A stretch of DNA of 64,000 nucleotides from an uncultured Sphaerochaeta sp. (GTDB lineage Bacteria > Spirochaetota > Spirochaetia > Sphaerochaetales > Sphaerochaetaceae), in NCBI RefSeq assembly GCF_963666015.1, contig NZ_OY762555.1:1-64000 (forward strand), written 5' to 3'. A program made the translations under genes and the position numbers. A model generated the notes under the pieces. It made no database searches. It was given only the letters and a program-made list of their open reading frames with translations, and had not been told where the DNA came from. Positions 8,530 to 17,182 of the stretch are shown here, one piece after another. How positions within the stretch are numbered: position 1 is the first letter of the stretch; every line of letters begins with the position of its first letter.

Positions 8530-9669
8530 TTACGATATTTTTCGGCCTTTCCAATCAAAGCCTCTCCCCGTGAGCACCAGAAAGAGCCCATGCAGGTACA
8601 TCATCACCACGAAGAATACGGTGATATGGGCCAAGAAAGCTGAAGAAAAAGAGAATTTGAAGAACCGAGCATTGATCACCCAGGCTATAAGAAATAGGAG
8701 CGTTCCTGCAAGGCTTGGTAGGATGGTCGTCAATGATTCACCTGTTACTGCAAGATAGAGCGGCAGTAATGGGGAGCAGGCAAGGATGATCAGCACAAGG
8801 ACAATTGCAAGGATGAGGATGGTACTGGGCCACCCTCGTTTGACCACTCCATTGATGGAACGCTCCAAACCATGGAAGGCTTCCTTGAAAGAGGGGAACA
8901 TTTCACAAGCAAGTGCTTCACTCATCGGTGCGAATAGCTGCTTCTCTCGTAATTTGACACAGCTGCGAGCAAGGAGGACGTCATCACATATTTCGCTCTT
9001 GATGTGTGAAAACCCTTCCATATGGTCGAGTGCGCTACGCCTAAGAAACATATACTGCCCGATCGCCATGGCAAACATAGGAATCTGGAGCTGTTCCTGG
9101 AGCCTGAAGGGTACATAGAGAGTAGGGTTGAACAACATCGCACTCACCAATAACTCAACACCTAGATTTCTGGTAACCTGCTTTGGGTAGCCACTGAGCA
9201 TAGAGGCGTTATGTCCCTTGAGCAGCGAAAGTCCATAGGTGACGGAGTCAGGATTGTGTAACGTATCAGCATCTGTGAAGAGCAGGTAGTCTCCACTGCT
9301 CTCCTCGTAGAGTTGCTGCATCGCAAAGATCTTACCTCGCCAACCTCTCATTAGAGGTTTTCCAGGTATAAGTCGGACACGTTTATCCTCCTGACAAAGT
9401 GTTTGTACCACGTTTGCAGTTTCATCATCAGAGCCGTCATCAAGAATGAGAATTTCAAGATTCGTATGGTTCTGCGCAAGCATTGAACGTACACAGGGGC
9501 CAATGGTATGCTCCTCATTCCTCGCAGGGATCAAGACGCTGACCAAGTCATTTGAGCTTTCTATCCGAATTGTCTTCTGAAGACCGGAAAGATAGCGGAT
9601 ATTGGAGAGGGTAAGGATGAAAGCGTACAACCCCAAGATGCCAACCATAAGAGAGAAGATCATATTCAT
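8530..9669 (-). CDS. Family 2 glycosyltransferase with membrane helices
   Basis: A 379-residue inner-membrane glycosyltransferase. An N-terminal helix is followed by a GT-A domain from about residue 43 (VSVLIPARNEE, then ILDDGSDDET and a DxD-type FTDADTLHNPD). The acceptor-side motif GQYMFLRRSAL sits near residue 205, and three or four helices form the C-terminus. The shape is that of CrtQ/HpnB-type enzymes acting on lipid or carotenoid acceptors; donor and acceptor are unknown. Its ATG overlaps the stop of the preceding TPR gene as ATGA, with GAGGAGAGG upstream, so the two are translationally coupled. Confidence 0.85.
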   Translation of the reverse strand: MNMIFSLMVGILGLYAFILTLSNIRYLSGLQKTIRIESSNDLVSVLIPARNEEHTIGPCVRSMLAQNHTNLEILILDDGSDDETANVVQTLCQEDKRVRLIPGKPLMRGWRGKIFAMQQLYEESSGDYLLFTDADTLHNPDSVTYGLSLLKGHNASMLSGYPKQVTRNLGVELLVSAMLFNPTLYVPFRLQEQLQIPMFAMAIGQYMFLRRSALDHMEGFSHIKSEICDDVLLARSCVKLREKQLFAPMSEALACEMFPSFKEAFHGLERSINGVVKRGWPSTILILAIVLVLIILACSPLLPLYLAVTGESLTTILPSLAGTLLFLIAWVINARFFKFSFSSAFLAHITVFFVVMMYLHGLFLVLTGRGFDWKGRKIS

Positions 9670-10418
9670 AGCCTCTCCTCTGTTTCCCTCAGGTATTCAT
9701 CAAGGGTAGGGTCGAATGCATAGATTGCCTTCGCGGCTGAAAAATAACCCAGTGCCTTGTCCCACTCTTCTCTGCCCATGCAGATACGGCCTATACCTAC
9801 ATATATACTGGAAAGGTCCCATCGGTTGAGCAGAGAAGAGCCTGCTTCAAGCAAAGTAAGAAAGAGCGAAAGCGCCTCATCTTTGTCTCCTCCTGCAAAG
9901 GATGGTGCGTAGAGAAGGCTGTTGGCTTTCATCAGTATGGCATAGATCTGGTTGGGGTGCTGAGCATAGGCTTTCTTGATCTTGGAGTTGCTGCTGATCC
10001 CTTTTGCAAGTCTTGAAGGGTTTATAAGGTAATAGATGGAATCAATCTCAGCTTCTCCCATCAAGTGAAAAAATGTACCATTTGCAAGATTTTTCAAAGA
10101 TGATTCAGCTTCCTTCAACAGTTCCTTCGCTCGTTGCGTATTCGGCTTCTCTATTTCGGTATAGAGCCTAGCAAGCATTGTTGCGCTGCGTATGGCAATA
10201 ACAGCCTGTTCTTCTTTCTCGAGAACAGGATTTAGGAGGAGTTGTTGTCGCATTACTTCCCCCTGCATGGCATCTCCATCTCCTCGCACTACATCTATAA
10301 ATTGCACAAAAGGTGCATGCTCACCAAGAAAGCCGTAGTCATCATTGAGGGGTGCAACTGCTGCGAGTGTGTGAGAGATAAACAACACAATGCTTACAGT
10401 GATACATAGTCTCCGCAT
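9666..10418 (-). CDS. Secreted TPR-like protein of unknown function
   Basis: A 250-residue protein with an N-terminal signal peptide (MRRLCITVSIVLFISHTLA). The body is all helical and ends in tetratricopeptide-like repeats (IGRICMGREEWDKALGYFS near residues 210-230). The start at 10418 was chosen because it yields the signal peptide; the longer frame runs back into the peptidase gene. It sits between the U32 peptidase (start 4 bases past that gene's stop codon) and the glycosyltransferase (ATGA overlap), so it belongs to the lon operon. No catalytic motif is visible. Confidence 0.7.
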   Translation of the reverse strand: MRRLCITVSIVLFISHTLAAVAPLNDDYGFLGEHAPFVQFIDVVRGDGDAMQGEVMRQQLLLNPVLEKEEQAVIAIRSATMLARLYTEIEKPNTQRAKELLKEAESSLKNLANGTFFHLMGEAEIDSIYYLINPSRLAKGISSNSKIKKAYAQHPNQIYAILMKANSLLYAPSFAGGDKDEALSLFLTLLEAGSSLLNRWDLSSIYVGIGRICMGREEWDKALGYFSAAKAIYAFDPTLDEYLRETEERL

Positions 10419-10422
10419 GGCT

Positions 10423-11706
10423 CTATTTAAGCATAGATTCCCTGCGGATGATATAACCTTTCTCAATCGGCTTGGTTGTTTTAATGTACTGGATTTTGCC
10501 ATGGTCAGCTTGCTGCACCGGTATATGGTCAGCATCAAGTAGGGTGAATCCTTCATCCTCAATCTTCGGTACATCCTTGGCGATATATTCTATCTTCATG
10601 GTGTCCTTGATCTGGTTCTTCAGGTCCAATGTGTAGATATCCTCAGCTACCTTCTCTCCGACAAACCCACAGAAGAGATAGTTTCTCTCATATCCTTTTT
10701 CTGTGCTCTTGTCGATTGATTCTCCCATGACAGGGTCTACCGGTCCGTGACCAAAGAAAAATCCTGTGGAGTATTCACGGTGGCTGATATTGAACAGATC
10801 CTCACGGTATGCCTTCCAGCTCTCATCCCTTGTTCCCAGGCTATCGAGTGCTTTTCTATACGCCCTCGTGACAACCGCCACGTAGTAGCTGCTTTTCATA
10901 CGGCCTTCAATCTTCAAGGAATCCACACCGGCGTCAACGAGTTCTCCCAAGTGGTCGATCATGCAAAGGTCTTTGCTTGAGAGTATCGTGGTATACCCAT
11001 CCTGTTCAGAGATAGGGTAGTAGACACCTTTTCTTTGCTCTTCTTCCAAGGTCAAAGCCCCACTTTTCAGGACTTGCTCGATTGCATCTGTGGTTGCCAG
11101 ACGATAATTCCATCTACAGGTATGACTGCAATCCCCCTGGTTGGCGCTTCTGCCTGCAAGATGGCTTGAGAGCAGGCATCGGCCGGAGTAGGCCATGCAC
11201 ATGGCTCCATGCACAAACACTTCCAGTTGTAGGTCAGGATTTGCATCCTTGATCCGCTTGATGTCATCCAGAGGGGTTTCTCTGCCCAATATTACTCGGG
11301 AGAATCCCATTTTTCGGTACATGGAGGCGCTACTGGAATTGGTACAGCTGGCCTGGGTTGAGAGGTGAAGTTCAACGTTATCTCCCAGTGCATTCTGTAG
11401 GATGGGAACAAGTCCCAAGTCGCTGATGATGAAGGCGTCGAAAGGCCAGGACTTGATAATTCCCAACTGATCCTGCAATAAGGAGAGCTTTTGCTCATCA
11501 AAAATCATGTTCAACGTGCCATACAAGCGTTTCCCGCTTGATTGTTTCAAACGGGAAACCTCCTGTAAGTCTCTATCGGTAAAGTTCCTGGCATTGGCAC
11601 GCAAGGAGAAGTCGCTCAGTCCCATATACGCTGCATCCGCACCATATTCAAATGCGAGACGCAGCTTTTCAAGGCTTCCTGCAGGACTCAGTAACTCAAC
11701 GCTCAC
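10423..11706 (-). CDS. Peptidase U32-family protein (TrhP/RlhA type)
   Basis: A 427-residue protein of the U32 family, whose studied bacterial members (TrhP/YegQ, RlhA) carry out prephenate-dependent hydroxylation of tRNA or rRNA rather than proteolysis. It starts VELLSPAGSLEKL and contains the family signature EVFVHGAMCMAYSGRCLLS near residue 165, followed by CSHTCRW, whose Cys residues are likely cluster ligands. The GTG at 11706 is preferred because GGGAGG lies about 7 bases upstream inside the end of lon. The gene overlaps lon by 11 bases. The exact RNA target cannot be told. Confidence 0.85.
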   Translation of the reverse strand: MSVELLSPAGSLEKLRLAFEYGADAAYMGLSDFSLRANARNFTDRDLQEVSRLKQSSGKRLYGTLNMIFDEQKLSLLQDQLGIIKSWPFDAFIISDLGLVPILQNALGDNVELHLSTQASCTNSSSASMYRKMGFSRVILGRETPLDDIKRIKDANPDLQLEVFVHGAMCMAYSGRCLLSSHLAGRSANQGDCSHTCRWNYRLATTDAIEQVLKSGALTLEEEQRKGVYYPISEQDGYTTILSSKDLCMIDHLGELVDAGVDSLKIEGRMKSSYYVAVVTRAYRKALDSLGTRDESWKAYREDLFNISHREYSTGFFFGHGPVDPVMGESIDKSTEKGYERNYLFCGFVGEKVAEDIYTLDLKNQIKDTMKIEYIAKDVPKIEDEGFTLLDADHIPVQQADHGKIQYIKTTKPIEKGYIIRRESMLK

Positions 11707-14158
11707 GCAATACCTCCCGCACAGCAAGGGCCACTGCCTTGCTGATCGTCTCTGCATCGCTAGAGACTGAAGGCATAAGGATTGGCTGCATGGCTTCTCG
11801 CTTCTCATCATCAGGGAAAGCGATTGCCAGCACTTCTTCAATGCTTCCTACAAGATGGAAGTTGACACCTTGGGTCACCTGTTCATCCAATTTGTCCAGA
11901 TCACGCTTGTTGAACTGTGGGATGATGATGTCCTTGATCTTATTCCGTCTTGCAGCAAGAACTTTCTCCTTCAATCCACCAATCGGCATGACTTTTCCTT
12001 TCAGGCTCAATTCACCGGTCATGGCCAGATCAGGGGCTATGACTTGGTTTGTCACCAAGGAGTAGAGCGCAACGGTCATGGTAATACCCGCCGATGGCCC
12101 ATCCTTTGGGGTGGCTCCTTCGGGTACATGAAGATGAATTGAGTTATGCTCAAACCAGCTGGGATCGATCTTTCGCTCCAAGGCATGGGCTTTCACCCAG
12201 GTATAGGCAAGGCTGACCGATTCCTGCATGACTTCCCCAAGCTGGCCGGTGAGTTTGATCTCTCCCTTGCCAGGGGTATTCTGTGCTTCGATGATCAGGG
12301 TATCCCCACCCATACTGGTCCAAGCGAGGCCGATAGCCATTCCAGGTCTGTCTGCTTTGAGTATCTCATCCTCAACAAAGATAGGCTGGCCAAGCAGTTC
12401 ATACAACAATTTCTCGTTTATAGTCACTGGGAGCTTTTCTTCAGGATTCTCCGTGAGCATGAGCGCAACCTTTCGGTTGATCTTATGCAGGGACTTCTCA
12501 AAGTTTCTGACCCCAGCCTCTCGTGCATATTCATCAGCTATCTGTCTGAGAATCTTAGCTGGATAGCGAATCTCACTCTTACTCAAGCCGTGTTTCTCCA
12601 AGGATTTTGGTACTAAGTACTTCTTTCCTATTGCCAGTTTCTCGTCACTGGTGTATCCAGCAAGCTGGATGATTTCCATACGGTCAAGCAGGGGACGAGG
12701 TATCGTCTCCAGGGTATTGGCTGTAACTATGAACAGTACTTCACTGACATCGAATGGAATATCCAGGTAGGTGTCCCTGAATGCAGTATTCTGCTCCGGA
12801 TCAAGCACCTCAAGCAGTGCACTTGCAGGATCACCCTGGTAAGATACACCCATCTTGTCGATCTCATCGATCAAGAAAACGGGGTTCTTGCTCTTGGTGA
12901 TTCTCAGGCCTTGGATGATCTTCCCGGGCATGGCCCCGATATATGTTCTTCTGTGTCCCTTGATCTCACTCTCGTCATTCATGCCACCAACTGAGAAACG
13001 GAAGTACTCCTTTTTCAGAGATCTGGCGATGGATACTCCCACGCTGGTCTTACCGACACCTGGAGGGCCAACAAGACAGATGATTGAACCCTTGGTGTCC
13101 TGTTTTTTCTTTCGTACTGCGAGGAACTCAAGGATACGATCCTTTACGTCCTTCATACCGTAATGGTCCCGCTCAAGGATTTTCCTGGCACTTTCAATGC
13201 TGAAGTTCTCAGGTTTTGGTTCCTTCCAGGGAAGGTCACTGATAATCTCCAGGTAGGTCCTGGTGAGGGAATACTCGGGGCTGGACGGGTCCATTCCTTC
13301 AAGTCTCCCCATTTCACGGTCAACGGTCTCCTTCGCTTCTTCGGAAAGGGGAAGGTTCTTGAATTTTGTCTTCAAGCGGTTGATCAAATCGGTCTTGGGG
13401 TTTGTAGAAAGTCCCAATTCCTGTTGGATGGACTTCAGCTCCTCACGTAGGAAGTATTCCCTTTGGTTCTTCTCGATCTTCTGGTTCACCCTGGCTTGAA
13501 TCTTGGCCTGAACCTGGGCAATATTTTGCTCGTTCTTAATAAATACCAAGACTTTTTCAATACGTCGCCGTACCACCAGAGTCTCGAGAATTTCCTGTTG
13601 TTGTTTCCTCTCTACATTCAGGATACTGGCAATGAAATCCGCCAATTTTCCTGGATGGTCAATATTGACCATGTTAAGGCGCATTTCTTCACTGAAGAGT
13701 TGGTTGTTCTTGGTCAGTTGTTTCATTTCCGTGAGCAAGAGACGAGTCCATGCGCGGAGCTCTTCCTGCTCATCTTCGATATCCTCAAGGTACTGAACCT
13801 CTGCGACCAGATAAGGGCCGCTAGGATAGTACTGTTTTGTCTCAAAACGCTTCAGCGTTGAGATGAAGATACTGATTCCTCCATCGGGGAGTTTGATTTT
13901 CTTAACGATTTTTGCAACAGTCCCTATCGTATAGAGATTTTTCTCTGAGTACTCCTCTTCGTCATTGTCTTCTTTGACAAGCAGAAGTCCAAGGAAGCCA
14001 CCGTGCTTGATAGCCTGGTTGACGATTTCGACATCTTGGTTGTCTGTGATCATCAACGGGGTGAATAGTCCTGGGAAAACCGGATTTCCAGTAACCGGGA
14101 GTATGAATAGATTATTGGGAAGCAGTTGCTCAATCGGCATCAGTTCCTGTTCAGACAT
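11696..14158 (-). CDS. lon: ATP-dependent protease Lon
   Basis: An 820-residue cytosolic AAA+ serine protease for misfolded and regulatory proteins. The N-terminal LON domain (LFILPVTGNPVFPGLF) covers roughly residues 15-210, followed by a coiled region. The ATPase has Walker A GPPGVGKTSV and Walker B VFLIDEIDK. The protease domain carries the catalytic Ser in PKDGPSAGITM and the catalytic Lys in GGLKEKVLAARR. The ATG at 14158 has GGAGG 4-5 bases upstream; the longer frame begins at a TTG without a site. It heads the run lon, U32 peptidase, TPR protein, glycosyltransferase. Confidence 0.96.
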   Translation of the reverse strand: MSEQELMPIEQLLPNNLFILPVTGNPVFPGLFTPLMITDNQDVEIVNQAIKHGGFLGLLLVKEDNDEEEYSEKNLYTIGTVAKIVKKIKLPDGGISIFISTLKRFETKQYYPSGPYLVAEVQYLEDIEDEQEELRAWTRLLLTEMKQLTKNNQLFSEEMRLNMVNIDHPGKLADFIASILNVERKQQQEILETLVVRRRIEKVLVFIKNEQNIAQVQAKIQARVNQKIEKNQREYFLREELKSIQQELGLSTNPKTDLINRLKTKFKNLPLSEEAKETVDREMGRLEGMDPSSPEYSLTRTYLEIISDLPWKEPKPENFSIESARKILERDHYGMKDVKDRILEFLAVRKKKQDTKGSIICLVGPPGVGKTSVGVSIARSLKKEYFRFSVGGMNDESEIKGHRRTYIGAMPGKIIQGLRITKSKNPVFLIDEIDKMGVSYQGDPASALLEVLDPEQNTAFRDTYLDIPFDVSEVLFIVTANTLETIPRPLLDRMEIIQLAGYTSDEKLAIGKKYLVPKSLEKHGLSKSEIRYPAKILRQIADEYAREAGVRNFEKSLHKINRKVALMLTENPEEKLPVTINEKLLYELLGQPIFVEDEILKADRPGMAIGLAWTSMGGDTLIIEAQNTPGKGEIKLTGQLGEVMQESVSLAYTWVKAHALERKIDPSWFEHNSIHLHVPEGATPKDGPSAGITMTVALYSLVTNQVIAPDLAMTGELSLKGKVMPIGGLKEKVLAARRNKIKDIIIPQFNKRDLDKLDEQVTQGVNFHLVGSIEEVLAIAFPDDEKREAMQPILMPSVSSDAETISKAVALAVREVLRER

Positions 14159-14181
14159 AGCGCCTCCAATATTACAAATAC

Positions 14182-14210
14182 GTTCAGACAAGTGTGCAAC
14201 TCGTCTGAAC
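14182..14210 (-). promoter_or_regulatory. Palindrome upstream of lon, possible operator or hairpin
   Basis: GTTCAGAC (14182-14189) and GTCTGAAC (14203-14210) are perfect inverted arms, with an inner AGT/ACT pair on the same axis. The 29-base element lies 23 bases before the lon ATG and after the end of the upstream gene. It is not the CIRCE sequence. No T-run follows, so a repressor site fits better than a terminator. Confidence 0.45.
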
Positions 14211-14245
14211 CAAAGGTACTCAATCTTTTTCCCAAAGGAAAGTCA

Positions 14246-14887
14246 CTACTTCTGTTTTGCCATCCATTTTACCCCAAGATAACAGAGAGGGGTGTCGATA
14301 AAGGCAAAGAGCACTTTAAAGAGCCAATAGGGGATGATCAGTGAGAACACATAAGCAGCAGTGAACTTTGGTGTGAGGTGATAGAATGCGATGAACATAA
14401 AGATAACGGTATCGATGAACTGGCTGGTCATCGTACTGAGATTGTTCCTGAGCCATAGCATCTTGCCCTTATTCAATTTCTTGAATTGCAGGAAGATTGA
14501 GATGTCAATTGTCTGGCTGATGGCAAAGCTGATAAGGCTTGCCAGGCTCATACGCATACTCATGCCAAAAATTTGTTGATACTGAGTCTGTAGGTCCCAT
14601 GTCTCATGTGGTTTGATCTGAACAAACAAACCTGTAACCACAAACAGGATGATCAGCATTATGATGGAGTACTTCACGAAGATTGAGGCATGCTGGTGAC
14701 CTTTTACCTCACCTACAATATCGGTAACCAAAAAGAGCACAGGCATGAAAAAGATTCCTACCGATACCCGTACGCCAAAGAGGCTGATAATCTTACTTCC
14801 GACTGTGTTAACCACGATCATTCCTGTGATGTACAGGGCAAAGAGAAAGAACTCTTTTTTGTCCAATGCTGTTGTCTGTGTTTCCAT
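14246..14887 (-). CDS. Queuosine precursor transporter, YhhQ/VUT family
   Basis: A 213-residue inner-membrane protein of the COG1738 (PF02592) family, which imports 7-deazapurine precursors (preQ0/preQ1) for queuosine tRNA modification. Six hydrophobic segments are visible. Family landmarks include VNTVGSKIISLFG, VLFLVTDIVGEVKG, LASLISFAISQTIDISIF and FIDTPLCYLG near the C-terminus. The ATG at 14887 follows GAGGAA and has a strong promoter just upstream; a longer frame into the transposon debris is spurious. No que genes lie nearby. Confidence 0.87.
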   Translation of the reverse strand: METQTTALDKKEFFLFALYITGMIVVNTVGSKIISLFGVRVSVGIFFMPVLFLVTDIVGEVKGHQHASIFVKYSIIMLIILFVVTGLFVQIKPHETWDLQTQYQQIFGMSMRMSLASLISFAISQTIDISIFLQFKKLNKGKMLWLRNNLSTMTSQFIDTVIFMFIAFYHLTPKFTAAYVFSLIIPYWLFKVLFAFIDTPLCYLGVKWMAKQK

Positions 14888-14911
14888 GGGTTCCTCACTT
14901 AACTTTGCGCA

Positions 14912-14940
14912 AGTGTAAAGTAAACAAGTATAAGGGTCAA
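14912..14940 (-). promoter_or_regulatory. Predicted promoter of the YhhQ-type transporter
   Basis: TTGACC (14935-14940) and TACACT (14912-14917) on the minus strand have an ideal 17-base spacer, and the start would be about 20 bases before the ATG. No preQ1 riboswitch aptamer was recognised in the short leader. Confidence 0.6.
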
Positions 14941-15001
14941 ATAGTATACTGTACAATCTGTAATTCTCACTAAATTTTCCCACCATATACGGAGGACCCC
15001 A

Positions 15002-15891
15002 ATGCCAGCTGGTATCATTTCCTACCAGACCAAAAACGGCATAAGATACGCACGGTTCTGCATCGCCCGCTATAAGGACGGCAAGAAGTTCAATGAGGAG
15101 TCCTCCCTCGGCCGGGTTATTGATGAAGAAAAAGGTATTTTCAAGAACCGAGAACGCGGGGTTTTTACTTTTCTGCAGAAAAAGGCTATGGCCCAGCATC
15201 TGATCAAGTTCGCAATGGAGCCCACGATAAAGGTAAATGCCGGGACATCCTTGACTTCGGTGACAGCTTCTTGCTCTATTCATTTTGGCAGGCACCCCAT
15301 ACTGGAATGTCCTGGGCAACGTGATGCAGGGGGCCGGCCGCGATGCCTTTCTCGCGTTTCTTGGGTATTACATCCTGGGAGGGGGGGCAAGATTCCATGC
15401 GAAGACCTGATGGGAAGGCAATTATGCCAGCGTCCTTTTTCCAAACGCAAGGTTGGACGCTCCACCGATAAGTGAGTTCCTCAGGGCCATGGGTGACGAA
15501 AAGACCCAAAGAAGGTTTTTCGAGCGATACATCAAGGCGGTTTTATCCGATTCCGGCATCCATGGCATCCTCAGCGACAGAGAGGGGCTTCCCAACAGCA
15601 TATACATGGAGGTAACCCAGCTGGCAAACCATGACGGGGGCATCAATGTGGCGAAAAGGCTGATCTACCTCTGTGAAAGGAATACGGGCCTTCCCCTATA
15701 CTTCCGTTACATATTCGGGAACATCGTAGATTTCTCCACCTTGGCGACGACTGTCAAGAAACTGGACAAGGCCGGGGTGTGCACCGATTTCGCCATACTG
15801 GACGCCGGGTACTATTGCGAAGAAAACATCTAGATCCTGTATGAAAAGGAGATAACCTTCGTGACAAGTGTTAGGCGGCAAATTAACTAAT
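15002..15891 (+). pseudogene. IS1634-like transposase, N-terminal and middle parts, decayed
   Basis: The frame from the ATG at 15002 gives the characteristic IS1634 N-terminus (ARYKDGKKFNEESSLGRV, KGIFKNRERGVF). It is preceded by GGAGGA. The frame is lost near 15240. A second frame from about 15290 resumes (YWNVLGNVMQGAGRD), hits TGA near 15407, continues as NYASVLFPNARLDAPP and on through PLYFRYIFGNIVDFSTL and FAILDAGYYCEENI. It then meets TAG at 15831-15833 and dissolves after 15890. At least one frameshift and two nonsense codons make it inactive. DDE-type catalytic blocks are only partly kept. Confidence 0.88.
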
Positions 15892-16140
15892 CAGGAAGAA
15901 AGCAGAAAATTGCAAATTGCTTTAGCAAGGACTGCATAAGCATGGTACATTAGTTGCACATTCTCCTATGAAGGAAAAGGAGAGGGCCTCCCGTGGAAAG
16001 TAGGACCCCCTCCAAGTTGCAATAATGCTCTTAGAGATTGCCATTGAACTGGCTCAATTGCAAGTGGTCGCATTGCATCACAATTATTCTAACCGAAAAA
16101 AAAGTTTTCCTCACAATAGGAATCTAACCGAAACCAATTG
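15892..16140. other. Non-coding stretch inside the mobile-element scar
   Basis: No open frame of any length is supported. It contains two close copies of TCTAACCGAAA (about 16088 and 16123) and A/T-rich runs. It separates the 5' transposase part from a reversed foreign fragment and may be the junction of a nested insertion. Confidence 0.5.
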
Positions 16141-16272
16141 CTAAGTACCATCGCGACTCAGCGCCAGAAGCGTCCGTATCGCATGGTCCAACCCTTTCTT
16201 CAGTTCTATCATATCATACGCTTCCCTGCGCTGCCTGGCCACATCCTTCTGGTCCTCGCTCAGCCTCGCTAT
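16141..16272 (-). pseudogene. Reversed C-terminal fragment of an unknown coding sequence
   Basis: Reading the minus strand gives about 43 codons without a stop. They begin ARLSEDQKDVARQRRE, continue with AYDMIELKKGLDHAI, and end RTLLALSRDGT then TAG at 16141-16143. The charged helical composition looks like real protein. It has no start codon and is flanked by transposase pieces of the other orientation, so it is a stranded fragment. The parent family was not recognised. Confidence 0.45.
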
Positions 16273-16277
16273 AGATC

Positions 16278-16601
16278 TTTATCGAGCTTTTCGCACTCAT
16301 CATCAGGTCCAAGATCTATACCAGCCTCAAGGATGAGGTGCTCAAGAACGACAAGATGGCAAATTTCATGACAGTCCCTGCAACATTGAAGGAACTGGAC
16401 AAGATTGAGATGGTCAGGCAGTTTGACGGCGTCTACCTCCTGGACCATGTAGTTACAGCAACGCAAAAGGTAATACTGAAGGCCTTCGATGTTGACGAGC
16501 TTCACATCAGGACCAAGGTAAAAGCCTTGGTGAAGAACTACCAAACAACAACAAAAAGAACAAAGCTGAATAGGAAGGAGATGACCAAATGGCAAGGATG
16601 A
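16278..16601 (+). pseudogene. IS1634-like transposase, C-terminal part
   Basis: The frame IELFALIIRSKIY at about 16284 leads into MANFMTVPATLKELDKIEMV and DGVYLLDHVVTATQKVILKAF, then ends at the stop at 16599-16601. This is the usual C-terminal end of IS1634-type transposases and matches the 5' part at 15002. The missing middle shows that the element was deleted and rearranged. Confidence 0.75.
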
Positions 16602-16800
16602 AACCCCAGACTCCATTGATGCAAAGATTGTAAAGGCCCAGGATGCAGTGGTAAAAGTGAAGGGAAGATACGATTCGGCATTGGCCGCCCTTGAGGAGCT
16701 CATGGCCAAAAAAGATGAACCATTGAGGAAGGAACTGCAGGAGGCTTTCGCCAAAAGCGGCAAGTCCTATGCTGAGACCCTGAGGTTTCTGAAAGGGTAA
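16589..16800 (+). pseudogene. Small transposon-companion ORF with a frameshifted start
   Basis: An ATG at 16589 overlaps the transposase 3' end and gives MARM. The reading frame that carries real protein is shifted by one: DETPDSIDAKIVKAQ, continuing to YDSALAALEELMAKKD and SGKSYAETLRFLKG, then stop at 16800. A one-base loss near 16597 explains it. Small helical proteins of this shape are common directly after such transposases; their role is unknown. Confidence 0.6.
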
Positions 16801-16839
16801 CAAAGAGTGGTTTCAGCTATAAATCAAGTTTGAGTGATA

Positions 16840-17133
16840 ATTTTCATGAAGTTGACTTCCAAAGGAGCTCTCTCCACATTGACAAAATCTTTAGCTCGAC
16901 AATTAGCTCCTCATAATATCCGTGTGAATGCCATAGCACCTCATGCGATAGCCACAGAAATGAGTGGTCAATGGTCAGAAGAAAAGCGGGCACAAGTAAT
17001 TTCCTCCATCCCACTCGGAAGAATGGGCAGCGTTGAAGAGGTTGCCATGACGGCACTTTTCCTCACAACTGATGAAGCTCCTTCTTTCCCTAGGGAGACT
17101 ATTAACATCAACGGTGGTTATCTCATGGATTAA
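16840..17133 (+). pseudogene. Truncated short-chain dehydrogenase, 3' half only
   Basis: The remnant carries the second half of an SDR: SKGALSTLTKSLARQLA, then NIRVNAIAPHAIATEMSG, LGRMGSVEEVAMTALFL and the C-terminal ININGGYLMD. The NAD-binding TGxxxGxG half and the catalytic Tyr before the Lys of SKGAL are absent; the sequence at that place is IIFMKLT. The break lies next to the transposon scar, so the 5' half was probably lost in the insertion or deletion. It cannot be active. Confidence 0.85.
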
Positions 17134-17182
17134 TTATTCTTTAAGCAAGAATTACTTTAGCTCATAGAATGAAGTCATTTTT

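Noticed and set aside
14182..14210. CIRCE heat-shock element
   Set aside because: CIRCE is TTAGCACTC-N9-GAGTGCTAA; the arms here do not match.
14888..14911. preQ1 riboswitch for the YhhQ-type gene
   Set aside because: The leader left after the predicted promoter is too short and shows no H-type pseudoknot pattern.
14888..15319. Long N-terminal extension of the YhhQ-type gene
   Set aside because: It reads antisense through the transposase remnant and lacks similarity to the family; promoter and Shine-Dalgarno sequence fit the ATG at 14887.
15892..16140. CRISPR-like repeats
   Set aside because: Only two short copies of TCTAACCGAAA are present; no regular spacers.
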